The notes under the pieces: generated by a model
The model's database searches: none
What the model saw: only the letters and a program-made list of their open reading frames with translations
Told to the model about the DNA's origin: nothing
NCBI GenBank assembly: GCA_947495295.1
Contig: CANLYJ010000003.1
Location: 423,918-487,917 of the forward strand
DNA: 64,000 nucleotides
From: an uncultured Paracoccaceae bacterium
GTDB taxonomy: Bacteria > Pseudomonadota > Alphaproteobacteria > Rhodobacterales > Rhodobacteraceae
Direction: 5' to 3'
Translations under genes and position numbers: made by a program
Shown here: piece after piece, positions 26,198 to 35,285 of the stretch
How positions within the stretch are numbered: the first letter of the stretch is position 1
Layout of the letters: every line of letters begins with the position of its first letter

Positions 26198-26624
26198 TGG
26201 TCTTTTGTCTTTCTTCATGTCGCCACACAAGCCAAACCGCCTGACGTGACGGGCGCAAAACCCGGACCTCTGTCATCAATTCCAATAATGGTTTGAGTAT
26301 CTACGAGCCGTGCAAAAACGGAAGACTGACACATTGTGCGCAGTCTTTGTTTGGTTTGGTCGTCCTGCCGTTCAGGACTTAGCGGTTTCCCGCAATCGTA
26401 AACATAAAATCTCCATCGCCCGACTGTTTGCCAAGCGTGTGATACGGGTATCAATGCCATCGCTTGGGATCAAGGCTTTGGAGGTTTGGGCTCTTTCATG
26501 ATTTTCAAACCGCGCCGCGCGCGTATCGCAAGGGCTGCCTTTCAAAACTTTGGATCAGTCTTGCGGCGTGAATATCAGACAGATTTGACCGTCACGCCGC
26601 AAGTTGAAAATGCCAGCTACAGTC
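26198..26624. other. Gene-poor interval upstream of gdhA end
   Basis: 427 bp between the GNAT start and the gdhA stop. An 81-codon minus-strand frame (26215-26460) overlaps the upstream region of the GNAT gene; its product has no recognisable domain and no ribosome site. Several minor plus-strand frames also exist. Composition is lower in GC than in surrounding genes, consistent with accessory or decayed DNA. I support no gene here. Confidence 0.55.
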
Positions 26625-28064
26625 TCAAAGCCCCTTTGCCCGATAGCTGTCAGCGACTTTGCGGATCGACACCAGATAGGCAGCGGTCCGCAGATCCTTG
26701 ACATCGTCGCGGCTGTGCCAAACCTCGCGCATCGCCTGATAGGCCGCGCGCATCGTGTCATCAAGACCGGACCGGACCAGTTCCAGCTCCCCCGCGCCTT
26801 TCAGATACTTATCCTTGAAGCCGGGGCTTAATTCCCAGCCAAGCCCCTTGTCGGATGACAGTCGCTCCAATTCGTCGATCACCAGTTGGTGGCGGCTTTC
26901 CTCGGCCCGACGCTGCATCCGGCCAAAGCGGATATGGGACAGGTTCTTGACCCATTCGAAGTAAGACACCGTCACACCGCCCGCATTGGCATACATGTCC
27001 GGGATGATTACGCATCCTTTGTCGCGCAAGATATCATCAGCGCCCGCAGTCACAGGACCGTTCGCCGCCTCGATGATCAGCGGCGCCTTGATCCGGTCTG
27101 CATTGCTCAGGTTGATGACCCCTTCCAGGGCCGCCGGGATCAGGATATCGCATTCCGCCTCAAGCAATGTGGACCCTTCGGCATGATGGGCCGCATCAGG
27201 GTAGCCCGTAATCCCGCCATGTTTCACGATCCAGGCGCGGACAGCGTCCACATCGATGCCCGCCTCGTTATGCAATGCGCCATCACGCTCAATAATCCCG
27301 GTGATCAATGCGCCGTCTTCCTCGGACAGGAATTTTGCAGCGTGATAGCCCACATTGCCCAAACCCTGGACGATCACGCGCTTGCCCTTCAGGCCGCCTG
27401 ACAGTTTGGCAGCTTTCACATCCTCCGGATAGCGAAAGAACTCCTGCAAGGCATATTGCACGCCACGCCCCGTTGCCTCGACCCGGCCCGCGATACCGCC
27501 GGCATTGGGCGGCTTACCAGTGACACAGGCGGCACCATTGATATCGGTGGTCTGCATCCGCTTGTACTGATCGGCCATCCACGCCATCTCGCGCTCGCCA
27601 GTGCCCATGTCGGGGGCGGGCACGTTTTGGGCCGGGTTGATCAGATCGCGCTTGATTAATTCATAGGCGAAACGGCGGGTGATCTGTTCCAGCTCGTGTT
27701 CGTCCCATTCGCGCGGATCGATACAAAGACCACCTTTTGATCCACCAAAGGGGGCTTCAACCAAAGCGCATTTATAGGTCATGAGTGCGGCAAGCGCCTC
27801 AACCTCGTCCTGATTGACCGCGAGCGCATAGCGAATACCACCTTTGACCGGTTCCATATGTTCCGAATGGACAGAACGATACCCGGTAAATGTGTGGATC
27901 GCGCCCCGCAAACGCACGCCAAAGCGCACAGTATAGGTTGCGTTGCAGACCCTGATCTTCTCCTCCAGACCCGGGCTCAGATCCATCAACGCCACTGCCC
28001 GATTGAACATCATGTCGACGGATTCCCGAAAGCTCGGCTCCTTGATATTGTCATGCGCTGTCAT
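26625..28064 (-). CDS. gdhA: Glutamate dehydrogenase (Glu/Leu/Phe/Val dehydrogenase family)
   Basis: Reversibly deaminates an amino acid, most likely glutamate, to its 2-oxo acid with NAD(P)H. 479 residues. KGGIRYA at 74-80, the substrate lysine MTYK at 95-98, and the catalytic PFGGSKGG at 105-112 with Lys110 are intact. The nucleotide-binding VIVQGLGNVGYHAAKF follows near residue 230. AGGAAGGA lies eight bases before the ATG. Length is longer than the 410-450 typical of the family, with the extra sequence at the C-terminus. Links the nitrogen metabolism seen upstream. Confidence 0.92.
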   Translation of the reverse strand: MTAHDNIKEPSFRESVDMMFNRAVALMDLSPGLEEKIRVCNATYTVRFGVRLRGAIHTFTGYRSVHSEHMEPVKGGIRYALAVNQDEVEALAALMTYKCALVEAPFGGSKGGLCIDPREWDEHELEQITRRFAYELIKRDLINPAQNVPAPDMGTGEREMAWMADQYKRMQTTDINGAACVTGKPPNAGGIAGRVEATGRGVQYALQEFFRYPEDVKAAKLSGGLKGKRVIVQGLGNVGYHAAKFLSEEDGALITGIIERDGALHNEAGIDVDAVRAWIVKHGGITGYPDAAHHAEGSTLLEAECDILIPAALEGVINLSNADRIKAPLIIEAANGPVTAGADDILRDKGCVIIPDMYANAGGVTVSYFEWVKNLSHIRFGRMQRRAEESRHQLVIDELERLSSDKGLGWELSPGFKDKYLKGAGELELVRSGLDDTMRAAYQAMREVWHSRDDVKDLRTAAYLVSIRKVADSYRAKGL

Positions 28065-28421
28065 GTCGATTCCTTCCTGTTGCGGCTTTTCTGACCATTG
28101 GTTTTTGTGTCCTTTAATGCACCCTAAACCCGATTCGGGTAAAAACGCCCTAAAACTAGGCGAAATTCATAAAAAGGTCAGTTTTCCTGTGGCTTTAGCC
28201 GTTTGTCGTCAATGCGCTTAGCCTAGTTTGTTTCGGAAGAAAGAACAGTAGCTTTGTTGTTAGGGAAATGTGCAGCATTATACTAAAAACGTGCCTGAAA
28301 CGCTGCTCCTCTGCCCCATTTTCGCCACAGCAAGCTGTTTTATCTTCCCAGTGGGGATGTCCGTATGCGAAGTTGTGCGGCAAAGCTTTATGAATACGGA
28401 TGGCCATCGGAGATGCTGCCT
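28065..28421. promoter_or_regulatory. Divergent intergenic region gdhA / Tad genes
   Basis: 357 bp, AT-rich compared with its neighbours, which must hold the promoters of gdhA (minus) and the Tad cluster (plus). Two dyads stand out: ACCCGA-T-TCGGGT at 28128-28140 and CGCC-CTAAAACTA-GGCG at 28146-28162, both on the gdhA side, possible operators. No clear sigma-70 boxes can be asserted by eye. A frame open from 28365 extends the TadG gene upstream but lacks a ribosome site. Confidence 0.45.
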
Positions 28422-30194
28422 ATGTCTAAGAAGAAGTCTTTCGTTCGGCGCGTGATCAATGATCACGCTGCAATGCGTGCCGCATATCTACGGAAATTCG
28501 GACGTGATGAAGACGGTAGCATCATCGTACTGACGCTGCTCCTGCTCATTATCATGCTGGTGCTGGGTGGTATGGCGGTTGACTTCATGCGCTTTGAATC
28601 CCGGCGTGTCCTGCTGCAAAGCGTTTCTGACAGGGCTGTTCTGGCTGCGGCCAAACTTGACCAGTCGCTCGACTCCAAAGAGGTCGTTGTCGATTACTTC
28701 CGCAAATCCGGGTTTGAAAGCACCATCGTCGGGACACCAACTGTCAGTGAACTTAACGGGCGACGTTCCGTTTCAGTGAACGCAGGGCTGGATGTCAGCA
28801 CATTCTACCTCCGTTATATCGGTATTGATCAGTTGCGCGCACCGGCCAGTTCCGCCGCTGTCGAAGGCGTCGGGAGCGTCGAAATCTCTCTCGTTCTTGA
28901 TATCTCCGGTTCGATGGAAACATCATTTAATGTCACGCCAGACACCAGTAGTCCGGCGATCTGTGCTGATTTGATTGACAATACGGCGTCATCCAAGACA
29001 CAAATCCAGGCGCTGCGCGAAGGTGCCGCATGTTTTGTGCGGCAGGTGATCAGCGAAGACACCGCAGGTCAGGTGACAATGTCGTTGGTCCCATACTCGG
29101 AACACGTCAATGTCGGACCCGCGATCTTCAATCAGCTTAACGTAAGCAACTCTAGCGGTGGCAGCATTGATCCAATCGAGGTCGATGCGACAACCGGTGA
29201 ACTCACAACGACCGGCGGGAATCAGGCGACATGCGTCGAAATCCCTGACGCTGCCTACGGTACAACGGATTTCGATGACAGCGCGACCTATGAACAGGTT
29301 GAATCAATGCAGCGGAACACTTGGGGCCGCGGCGGATTTACCAATAACGGCATTGATGTGCCAAGCACCCGCGACTGGCGCCAGTGGGATCTCGATCAGC
29401 CTCTTTGCCCTGACGAGGTTTTCGAACGGATTATCCCCGTCAGTGACAATGAAGATGCCCTGGAAGATGCGATTTTGGATCTGGAGCCGCGCGGCGGCAC
29501 CTCGATATTCCTTGGGCTCAAATGGGGTGTGACCCTGCTTGATCCATCTTTCGCCGACACTTTGGACGACATCTCGAATACTGGCGTTCTGCCGGGTGGT
29601 GCGCCACTTGGCGCATATACGGACAACAGACCCGTCGCTTACCCAGAGGACGACCCGACCGTGAACAGCGCAAAATACATCGTGTTGATGACGGACGGAA
29701 AAAATAGCGACAGTTCTCGTGTGAACAGCGATGTTTATCGCGATTATGACAACACTGCGTTGTTCAATGAGTACAATATCCAGTTCATGAAGAACTGCGC
29801 TAACGGCTACATGACAGCCGGTAACGGTGCCAGCGCAGAAGCAATTGACATCTGCACCGACTTGAAAACCAATAGAGATCTGGATGCCACTTTCGCCTAC
29901 CGATCAGGTGAGAACTGGCGGGACTTCAACAACCGCATCTTCAGTGATACGCCAAAATATACCGCCGAACAGGGTAACACGCTGCTGCAGAACCTGTGTA
30001 CCGCCGCAAAAAACCGAAACATGATCATCTTTACGATTGCGTTGAACGCAGATAGCGACGGCGAAACCGAGATGAAGAATTGCGCATCCCGTGTTGATAG
30101 CGAGCTCTACTATTTTGAAGCGACTGGCAACAATCTGTCGGGCATCTTCACAGCGATCGCGAACCAGATCACAGCGCTGAGGTTGAACCTATGA
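28422..30194 (+). CDS. TadG-like pilus assembly protein with VWA domain
   Basis: About 590 residues. The N-terminus has the TadE/TadG membrane segment (DEDGSIIVLTLLLLIIMLVLGG, about residues 28-49). It is followed by a periplasmic or extracellular region whose von Willebrand factor A domain shows a MIDAS motif LVLDISGSMETS (about 157-168) and the later YIVLMTDGKNSD. Family members are minor structural or accessory components of Flp/Tad pili. GGAG lies nine bases before ATG 28422. First of three adjacent, overlapping genes. Confidence 0.85.
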   Translation: MSKKKSFVRRVINDHAAMRAAYLRKFGRDEDGSIIVLTLLLLIIMLVLGGMAVDFMRFESRRVLLQSVSDRAVLAAAKLDQSLDSKEVVVDYFRKSGFESTIVGTPTVSELNGRRSVSVNAGLDVSTFYLRYIGIDQLRAPASSAAVEGVGSVEISLVLDISGSMETSFNVTPDTSSPAICADLIDNTASSKTQIQALREGAACFVRQVISEDTAGQVTMSLVPYSEHVNVGPAIFNQLNVSNSSGGSIDPIEVDATTGELTTTGGNQATCVEIPDAAYGTTDFDDSATYEQVESMQRNTWGRGGFTNNGIDVPSTRDWRQWDLDQPLCPDEVFERIIPVSDNEDALEDAILDLEPRGGTSIFLGLKWGVTLLDPSFADTLDDISNTGVLPGGAPLGAYTDNRPVAYPEDDPTVNSAKYIVLMTDGKNSDSSRVNSDVYRDYDNTALFNEYNIQFMKNCANGYMTAGNGASAEAIDICTDLKTNRDLDATFAYRSGENWRDFNNRIFSDTPKYTAEQGNTLLQNLCTAAKNRNMIIFTIALNADSDGETEMKNCASRVDSELYYFEATGNNLSGIFTAIANQITALRLNL

Positions 30195-30766
30195 TGCGCG
30201 TCGGGCAGAAAGTCGTGCGGGGTGTGCGCCATTTTCTGTGTTGCGAAGATGGGGTGGCCTCCATTCAATTTTTGCTCGCGTTTCCGGTTTTCGCGCTGTT
30301 CTTCGGCATGATCTTTGAAAACGGTATGATTTCGGTACGCCATGTGATGCTGGAGCGTGGGTTGGACATTGCCGTGCGTGATGTCCGCGTTGGCCGGATG
30401 CCGGAACCTACACCTGCATTGCTGCGCGAACGCATCTGTGATGCGGCGGACATCATCCCGGATTGCGAAAACCAGCTTCAGTTGGAGATGGTGACCTTGG
30501 ATTTGCGCGCATGGGCAGGTGTCCCCACCGACGTACAATGTATCGACCGAAGTGTGACCGAACGCCCGATCACGAATTTCGTTCCCGGTGGCAATAATCA
30601 ACTTGTCTTCTTGCGGGCTTGCGCACGCTTTGATCCGTTTTTGCCAATGACCGGCATCGGCTATGCTTTTGAAAGTAGCGATGATGCGGCTGCGGGCGGT
30701 TCATATGCGCTGATGGCGACGTCGTCCTACGTTGTGGAACCCTTCAGAAGAGAAGATGATGAATAA
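30191..30766 (+). CDS. TadE-like pilus assembly protein
   Basis: 191 residues overlapping the upstream stop by four bases. It has a basic start (RVGQKVVRGVRHFLCCEDG) followed by a hydrophobic segment FLLAFPVFALFFGMIFENG (about residues 30-48), the TadE signature. The soluble remainder contains several cysteines. Pseudopilin-like minor component of a Tad system. Overlaps the next gene by 11 bp. Confidence 0.8.
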   Translation: MMRVGQKVVRGVRHFLCCEDGVASIQFLLAFPVFALFFGMIFENGMISVRHVMLERGLDIAVRDVRVGRMPEPTPALLRERICDAADIIPDCENQLQLEMVTLDLRAWAGVPTDVQCIDRSVTERPITNFVPGGNNQLVFLRACARFDPFLPMTGIGYAFESSDDAAAGGSYALMATSSYVVEPFRREDDE

Positions 30767-31376
30767 AACAATCAAATTCCTGAGAAATTTCCAAAACGAC
30801 GAAAGCGGCAATGCCGCCTTTGAGTTGCTGTTTTGCGTACCAATTATGGTTTGGGCACTGCTGTCGACAATGGTGTATTTCGACGCTTTCCATGACGAGG
30901 CGATCAGCACACGCGCTGGCCTGACCATTGCCGATATGCTCAGCCGTGAGACGGCAAATATCACGCCGGAATACATGGCAAACCTCGGCGACCTGCTTCA
31001 GTCGCTCACTGAAACAGAAGATAATCCCGAACTCCGCGTTACGGTCTTTGAATGTTTCAAGGCGAACCCGGAAGATGATTGCCGCCACGACCTCATTTGG
31101 TCGGAAAACGTTGGGATGGGTAGCAACAATACCAATGCCACGCTTGCGGAGTTGGCAAACAGACTGCCTATGATGGCAAATAACGACAAAGCGATCCTGG
31201 TTGAAACCGAAACAGACTATAACGCAGAATACACCGTTTCAATTTCACCTTTTATCGTGCCAAATCTGACCGGCGTGACATTCAGCTCTTTTACGGTGAT
31301 CAGCCCGCGTTATGAATCCAGCGTTTGCTGGGAAGTCAGCCCAAGCGACTCGCTTTGCGATGTCGACGATCTCTGA
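30756..31376 (+). CDS. TadE-like pilus assembly protein
   Basis: About 206 residues; the start is either of two adjacent ATGs (30756, 30759) preceded by AGAAGAGAAG. N-terminal FLRNFQNDESGNAAFELLFCVPIMVWALLSTM is the standard TadE leader: acidic Glu after a short charged start, then one membrane helix. The remainder contains paired cysteines (FECFKANPEDDC and SSVCWEVSPSDSLC). Distal gene of the three-gene Tad group; a divergent regulator pair starts beyond it. Confidence 0.78.
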   Translation: MMNKTIKFLRNFQNDESGNAAFELLFCVPIMVWALLSTMVYFDAFHDEAISTRAGLTIADMLSRETANITPEYMANLGDLLQSLTETEDNPELRVTVFECFKANPEDDCRHDLIWSENVGMGSNNTNATLAELANRLPMMANNDKAILVETETDYNAEYTVSISPFIVPNLTGVTFSSFTVISPRYESSVCWEVSPSDSLCDVDDL

Positions 31377-31423
31377 TCGACTGCGCATAATCTCCATCGC
31401 CGCCTGATCCTTTGCACGACCGG

Positions 31424-31909
31424 TTAACCGGGCCGTTCACTGATCCGAAATGCGATCTGTTCGGCCATGAACTTCGCCTGCCCTGCTGATGTAACACCAC
31501 CGACGCCAACGCGCCGCCCAAGGCGCCACCATAGTCCGGGCGCCCAGGCCCTTGGTTGCCCCCCACTCAGAACAAGCGTGAAGCCGTTTGATGGTTTAAA
31601 CGCGAATGCACCGCGATCAACCAACTGAATATCCTCCATCCGGGCCAACACATGCCCGTTCGTGTCGCGGATTTCTGTTTCGGTCAGCTCAATCTCGTGC
31701 TGGGTCGCGCGGCGCAACCGTTCGGCCATCAGGATCGACAGGACGCCAAAACCAATCATTGCGACCACCCAAAATAAGGCCGGGGGACGGACAAGCGGCA
31801 GGTAGATCAGGATCGCCCCCAACCCAAACAGGATAGCGTAGCCAAAGATCCGGCGCCCGGGTGAGGCCGCGACCCGCGCATAAACCCCGTTTTCATCTGC
31901 GGTAAACAT
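31424..31909 (-). CDS. Membrane protein with PH-like C-terminal domain
   Basis: 161 residues from ATG 31909 (AAAGGAGAGGCGGGT upstream, a very good ribosome site). Two membrane helices (about residues 19-36 and 42-60) precede a soluble beta-rich segment (HEIELTETEIRDTNG...RMEDIQLVDRGAFAFKPSNGF) that resembles PH-domain-like membrane proteins of unknown function. The TetR regulator gene ends 28 bp upstream, so the two may form one transcript. No function is assigned. Confidence 0.65.
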   Translation of the reverse strand: MFTADENGVYARVAASPGRRIFGYAILFGLGAILIYLPLVRPPALFWVVAMIGFGVLSILMAERLRRATQHEIELTETEIRDTNGHVLARMEDIQLVDRGAFAFKPSNGFTLVLSGGQPRAWAPGLWWRLGRRVGVGGVTSAGQAKFMAEQIAFRISERPG

Positions 31910-31937
31910 ACCCGCCTCTCCTTTGTGTTGCGCGTCG

Positions 31938-32534
31938 TTAGACCGCGACGGCCTTGCGCACCAGATCCCAATAGATCGCTTCGATCCGGTCCATGGCCAG
32001 CCGCCCATCCTCGCGATACCAGTGGCTCAGCCCGGTCAAGGTAGCGATCAGCGCCATTGTGGCAACCCGGGTATCGGGGACGGCGAAAACACCTTCGACC
32101 TCACCATCATGCAAAATCGCCTCCAGCGCATCTTCGTATGACCGGCGCATGGCCTCGATGGCGGCAAAATTCTGTGGCGACAGGTTGCGCAGCTCCATGT
32201 AAGAGACAAAAACCTGATCTGAACGGGGCAGATGAAACCGGATGTGAAAGCGTGTGAACGCCTCTAGCCGGGCCATCGCATCGCCTTGAATGTCTGCCGC
32301 ATCCAACGCAGCAAGCAGATCCGCCATATGCGCCTGCATCAGATCAAATAGAAGGCTTTGTTTATCCGACGTATAGTTATAAAGCGCGCCAGCCTGCACC
32401 CCCACCTCTGCCGCGATCTGGCGCATCGACACAGCCGCGTAACCATGACGCGCGATCAGCCGCAAGGCAGTGTCCTGCACCCGTGGGCCGGTAATATCGG
32501 AATGAGAGCCTTGCTTGCGTGCCATGTTGACCAT
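31938..32534 (-). CDS. TetR/AcrR family transcriptional regulator
   Basis: 198 residues. N-terminal DNA-binding helix-turn-helix (ALRLIARHGYAAVSMRQIAAEVGVQAGALYNY) is intact, followed by the helical ligand-binding domain. The start is at 32534 or at the second Met (32525). Likely a repressor of the adjacent membrane protein or of itself, from proximity only. Divergent from the lipoprotein gene at 32613. Confidence 0.88.
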   Translation of the reverse strand: MVNMARKQGSHSDITGPRVQDTALRLIARHGYAAVSMRQIAAEVGVQAGALYNYTSDKQSLLFDLMQAHMADLLAALDAADIQGDAMARLEAFTRFHIRFHLPRSDQVFVSYMELRNLSPQNFAAIEAMRRSYEDALEAILHDGEVEGVFAVPDTRVATMALIATLTGLSHWYREDGRLAMDRIEAIYWDLVRKAVAV

Positions 32535-32612
32535 TTAACTGAACAGGCGTTCATTTGAAAAGCCCTCATGCATGGCTTGCCGGTGCAGATGCGCTACATA
32601 TATAGCTACGCC

Positions 32613-32849
32613 ATGCGTTTATCACTGCCCCTTCTTGTCTGCTTGTGCGCCTGCGCACCATTTCCGCAACTGGACGGAACAATCAGTGAAAGCGCACGCA
32701 ATGCACCCTACCCTGCCCTGTCCCCCCTGCCCGGGAAACCTGGCATTACTGATCCAGCGGCGGCGGATGCCGACATGGCAGCGCGGATCGCCGCCTTACA
32801 GGCCCGGGCCGAACGGTTACGCCAATTCGACATCGGCGCGTTGCAGTAG
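32613..32849 (+). CDS. Small lipoprotein
   Basis: 78 residues with a signal sequence MRLSLPLLVCLCACAPFPQL whose lipobox LCAC gives a lipidation Cys at about residue 14. The mature part is short, polar and ends with an alpha-helical segment (AADADMAARIAALQARAERLRQF). In-frame ATG at 32568 would spoil the signal peptide. No family recognised; ends 56 bp before hom. Confidence 0.6.
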   Translation: MRLSLPLLVCLCACAPFPQLDGTISESARNAPYPALSPLPGKPGITDPAAADADMAARIAALQARAERLRQFDIGALQ

Positions 32850-32905
32850 CAGCGCCTATTCGCTATGCCCCTGTCAACCAAAGCAATCGACGGATACCCG
32901 CAAAA

Positions 32906-34192
32906 ATGACCCAACCGCTGCGCCTTGGAATTGCAGGACTTGGCACCGTGGGTGTCGGCATTGTCCGTATCGTACAGAAACACGGCGCATTGCTTGCAAC
33001 GCGCGCTGGCCGACCCATCGTCATCACCGCCGTTTCAGCACGATCAAAGACCAAGAACCGGGATGTCGACCTGTCTGATTACGCATGGGTCGATGACCCC
33101 GTAGCGCTCGCCAAACGCGACGATATCGATGTCTTTGTCGAGGTGATGGGCGGTTCCGAAGGTCCCGCCAAAGACGCGACCGAAGCTGCAATTGCCAGCG
33201 GTAAGGACGTCGTGACAGCCAATAAGGCCCTGCTGGCGCTGCATGGGCAAGCACTGGCCGAGGCGGCAGAGGCCGCCGGGCAAGTGATCCGGTTTGAAGC
33301 CGCCGTCGCAGGCGGCATCCCTGTCGTGAAATCTCTGACCGAAGGGCTGGCAGGTAACGAAATCAGCCGCGTCATGGGGGTCATGAATGGCAGCTGCAAT
33401 TACATCCTGACCCGAATGGAAGATGCCGGGCTCAGCTACGAAGCAGTTTTTGATGAGGCCAATCAGCTTGGCTACCTGGAGGCCGATCCAGAACTGGATG
33501 TCGGCGGCATTGATGCGGCCCATAAACTTGCACTGTTGTCATCCATCGCCTTTGGCACGCAGGTCGATTTTGACGCGGTTGAACTAGAAGGGATCGGTGC
33601 GGTCACGATCGAGGATATTCGCCAGGCCGCCGATATGGGCTATAAAATCAAACTGTTAGGGGTCGCCCAACTGACCGGGCGTGGGCTGGAACAACGCATG
33701 TCGCCCTGTCTGGTGCCCGAAACATCACCGCTTGGACAGTTGCAGGGTGGCACAAATATGGTGCTGCTTGAAGGCGACGCCGTCAGCCAGATCGTATTGC
33801 GTGGTCCGGGCGCAGGCGAAGGCCCGACCGCCAGTGCGGTGATGGGCGATGTGATGGATGTGGCCCGTGGCATGCGCATCTCAACCTTTGGACAGCCTGC
33901 GAAAAGCCTGCGCAAGGCCCGCGCCGCCCGGGCCGCCGTCCCGGCCCCCTATTACTTGCGGATGCAATTGCTGGATAAGCCCGGTGCGCTGGCCAAAATC
34001 GCGCATGCTTTGGGCGAGGCCGGGATCTCTATCGACCGGATGCGCCAATATGGGCATGATGACACCGCCGCACCGGTGTTGATCGTCACGCATAAGACCA
34101 CCCGCACCGCGTTGGATGAGGCATTGGCGGACTTCAAATCAACGGGTGTCGTCACCGGCGACCCTGTGGCGATCCGTATCGAAGCTGTCTGA
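32906..34192 (+). CDS. hom: Homoserine dehydrogenase
   Basis: Reduces aspartate semialdehyde to homoserine in threonine and methionine synthesis. 428 residues. N-terminal GIAGLGTVGVGIV (about 8-20) is the NAD(P) site, FEAAVAGGIPVVKSL follows, and GYLEADPELDVGGIDAAHKLALLS carries the catalytic lysine and substrate aspartates. A C-terminal ACT domain (about 350-428; YLRMQLLDKPGALAKIAHALGEAGISI) gives threonine feedback in the family. glpX follows 97 bp later. Confidence 0.96.
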   Translation: MTQPLRLGIAGLGTVGVGIVRIVQKHGALLATRAGRPIVITAVSARSKTKNRDVDLSDYAWVDDPVALAKRDDIDVFVEVMGGSEGPAKDATEAAIASGKDVVTANKALLALHGQALAEAAEAAGQVIRFEAAVAGGIPVVKSLTEGLAGNEISRVMGVMNGSCNYILTRMEDAGLSYEAVFDEANQLGYLEADPELDVGGIDAAHKLALLSSIAFGTQVDFDAVELEGIGAVTIEDIRQAADMGYKIKLLGVAQLTGRGLEQRMSPCLVPETSPLGQLQGGTNMVLLEGDAVSQIVLRGPGAGEGPTASAVMGDVMDVARGMRISTFGQPAKSLRKARAARAAVPAPYYLRMQLLDKPGALAKIAHALGEAGISIDRMRQYGHDDTAAPVLIVTHKTTRTALDEALADFKSTGVVTGDPVAIRIEAV

Positions 34193-34289
34193 TTTCGGGG
34201 CCTTGCAGCCGCAACCTTTAGCGCAAACAGTCTTGCCGTGGCACGCCAGAAAGGCTTTAGCTGCGGTAATTTATTGAAGGACCATCGTT

Positions 34290-35255
34290 ATGCCGAACAC
34301 ACCTGATTTCAACGACCGTACCCTGTCACTCGGCCTGGCCCGCGTCTCTGAGGCTGCTGCTATCGCCTGCGCATCGCTGATCGGGCGCGGCGATGAAAAG
34401 GCCGCTGATCAGGCCGCTGTCGATGCGATGCGCACGGAACTCAACAAGCTGGATATCGCTGGCGTCGTGGTCATCGGTGAGGGCGAGCGTGACGAAGCGC
34501 CGATGCTGTTCATCGGTGAAGAGGTTGGCACAGGCGAAGGTCCCGGCGTTGATATCGCGCTCGACCCGCTGGAAGGGACCACGCTCACCGCCAAGGATAT
34601 GCCGAACGCGCTGGCCGTGATTGCAATGGGTCCGCGCGGGTCAATGCTGCACGCGCCTGATGTTTATATGGACAAGCTGGCCATCGGCCCCGGCTTTCGG
34701 CCGGGGGTCGTGACGCTTGATATGTCGCCCGAAGAACGCGTATCCGCGCTTGCCGCCGCCAAAGGCTGTTCAACCAAGGACATCACCGTCTGCGTGCTTG
34801 AACGGCCACGGCATCAGGATGTGATCGCCGAATTGCGCAGCACGGGCGCCGCGATCCGCCTGATCACCGATGGCGACGTGGCCGGGGTGATGCATTGCGC
34901 CGAACCCGATCTGACAGGGATCGACATGTATATGGGGTCAGGCGGCGCCCCCGAAGGCGTGCTGGCTGCGGCCGCGCTGAAATGCATGGGCGGGCAGATT
35001 TTTGGCAGGCTCCTGTTTCGCAATGATGACGAACGGGCGCGCGCGAAAAAGGCGGGGATCACCAATTTCGACCGGGTCTATACCCGCGATGACATGGTGA
35101 CCAATGATGTGATCTTTGCGGCAACTGGGGTGACCGATGGCAGCCTTGTGCCCGGCATCAAACGCGAGGTCGGTTTTGTCACAGCCGAGACGATCTTGAT
35201 GCGTTCAAAGACCGGATCAGTCCGGCGCATGATCTATCGTAACCCCACTGGCTAA
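34290..35255 (+). CDS. glpX: Class II fructose-1,6-bisphosphatase
   Basis: Gluconeogenic phosphatase converting fructose-1,6-bisphosphate to fructose-6-phosphate. 321 residues of the GlpX family. Motifs include GRGDEKAADQAAVDAMR near 32-48, VIGEGERDEAPMLFIGEEVG with metal ligands, IALDPLEGTTLTA (DPxEGT), and GSGGAPEGVLAAAALKCMGG. A GAAGGA ribosome site precedes the ATG. Usual partner of hom and recJ in this neighbourhood in Rhodobacteraceae. Confidence 0.95.
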   Translation: MPNTPDFNDRTLSLGLARVSEAAAIACASLIGRGDEKAADQAAVDAMRTELNKLDIAGVVVIGEGERDEAPMLFIGEEVGTGEGPGVDIALDPLEGTTLTAKDMPNALAVIAMGPRGSMLHAPDVYMDKLAIGPGFRPGVVTLDMSPEERVSALAAAKGCSTKDITVCVLERPRHQDVIAELRSTGAAIRLITDGDVAGVMHCAEPDLTGIDMYMGSGGAPEGVLAAAALKCMGGQIFGRLLFRNDDERARAKKAGITNFDRVYTRDDMVTNDVIFAATGVTDGSLVPGIKREVGFVTAETILMRSKTGSVRRMIYRNPTG

Positions 35256-35285
35256 TCAGGCGTGTCGCGCATATTGTAGGCGGCG

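Noticed and set aside
26215..26460. 81-codon minus-strand frame upstream of the GNAT gene
   Set aside because: No recognisable family or ribosome site, and its end overlaps the GNAT upstream region; not supported as a gene.
28128..28162. Rho-independent terminators in the gdhA/Tad intergenic region
   Set aside because: The stems are short and the flanking genes diverge, so termination there is unlikely; treated as possible operators.
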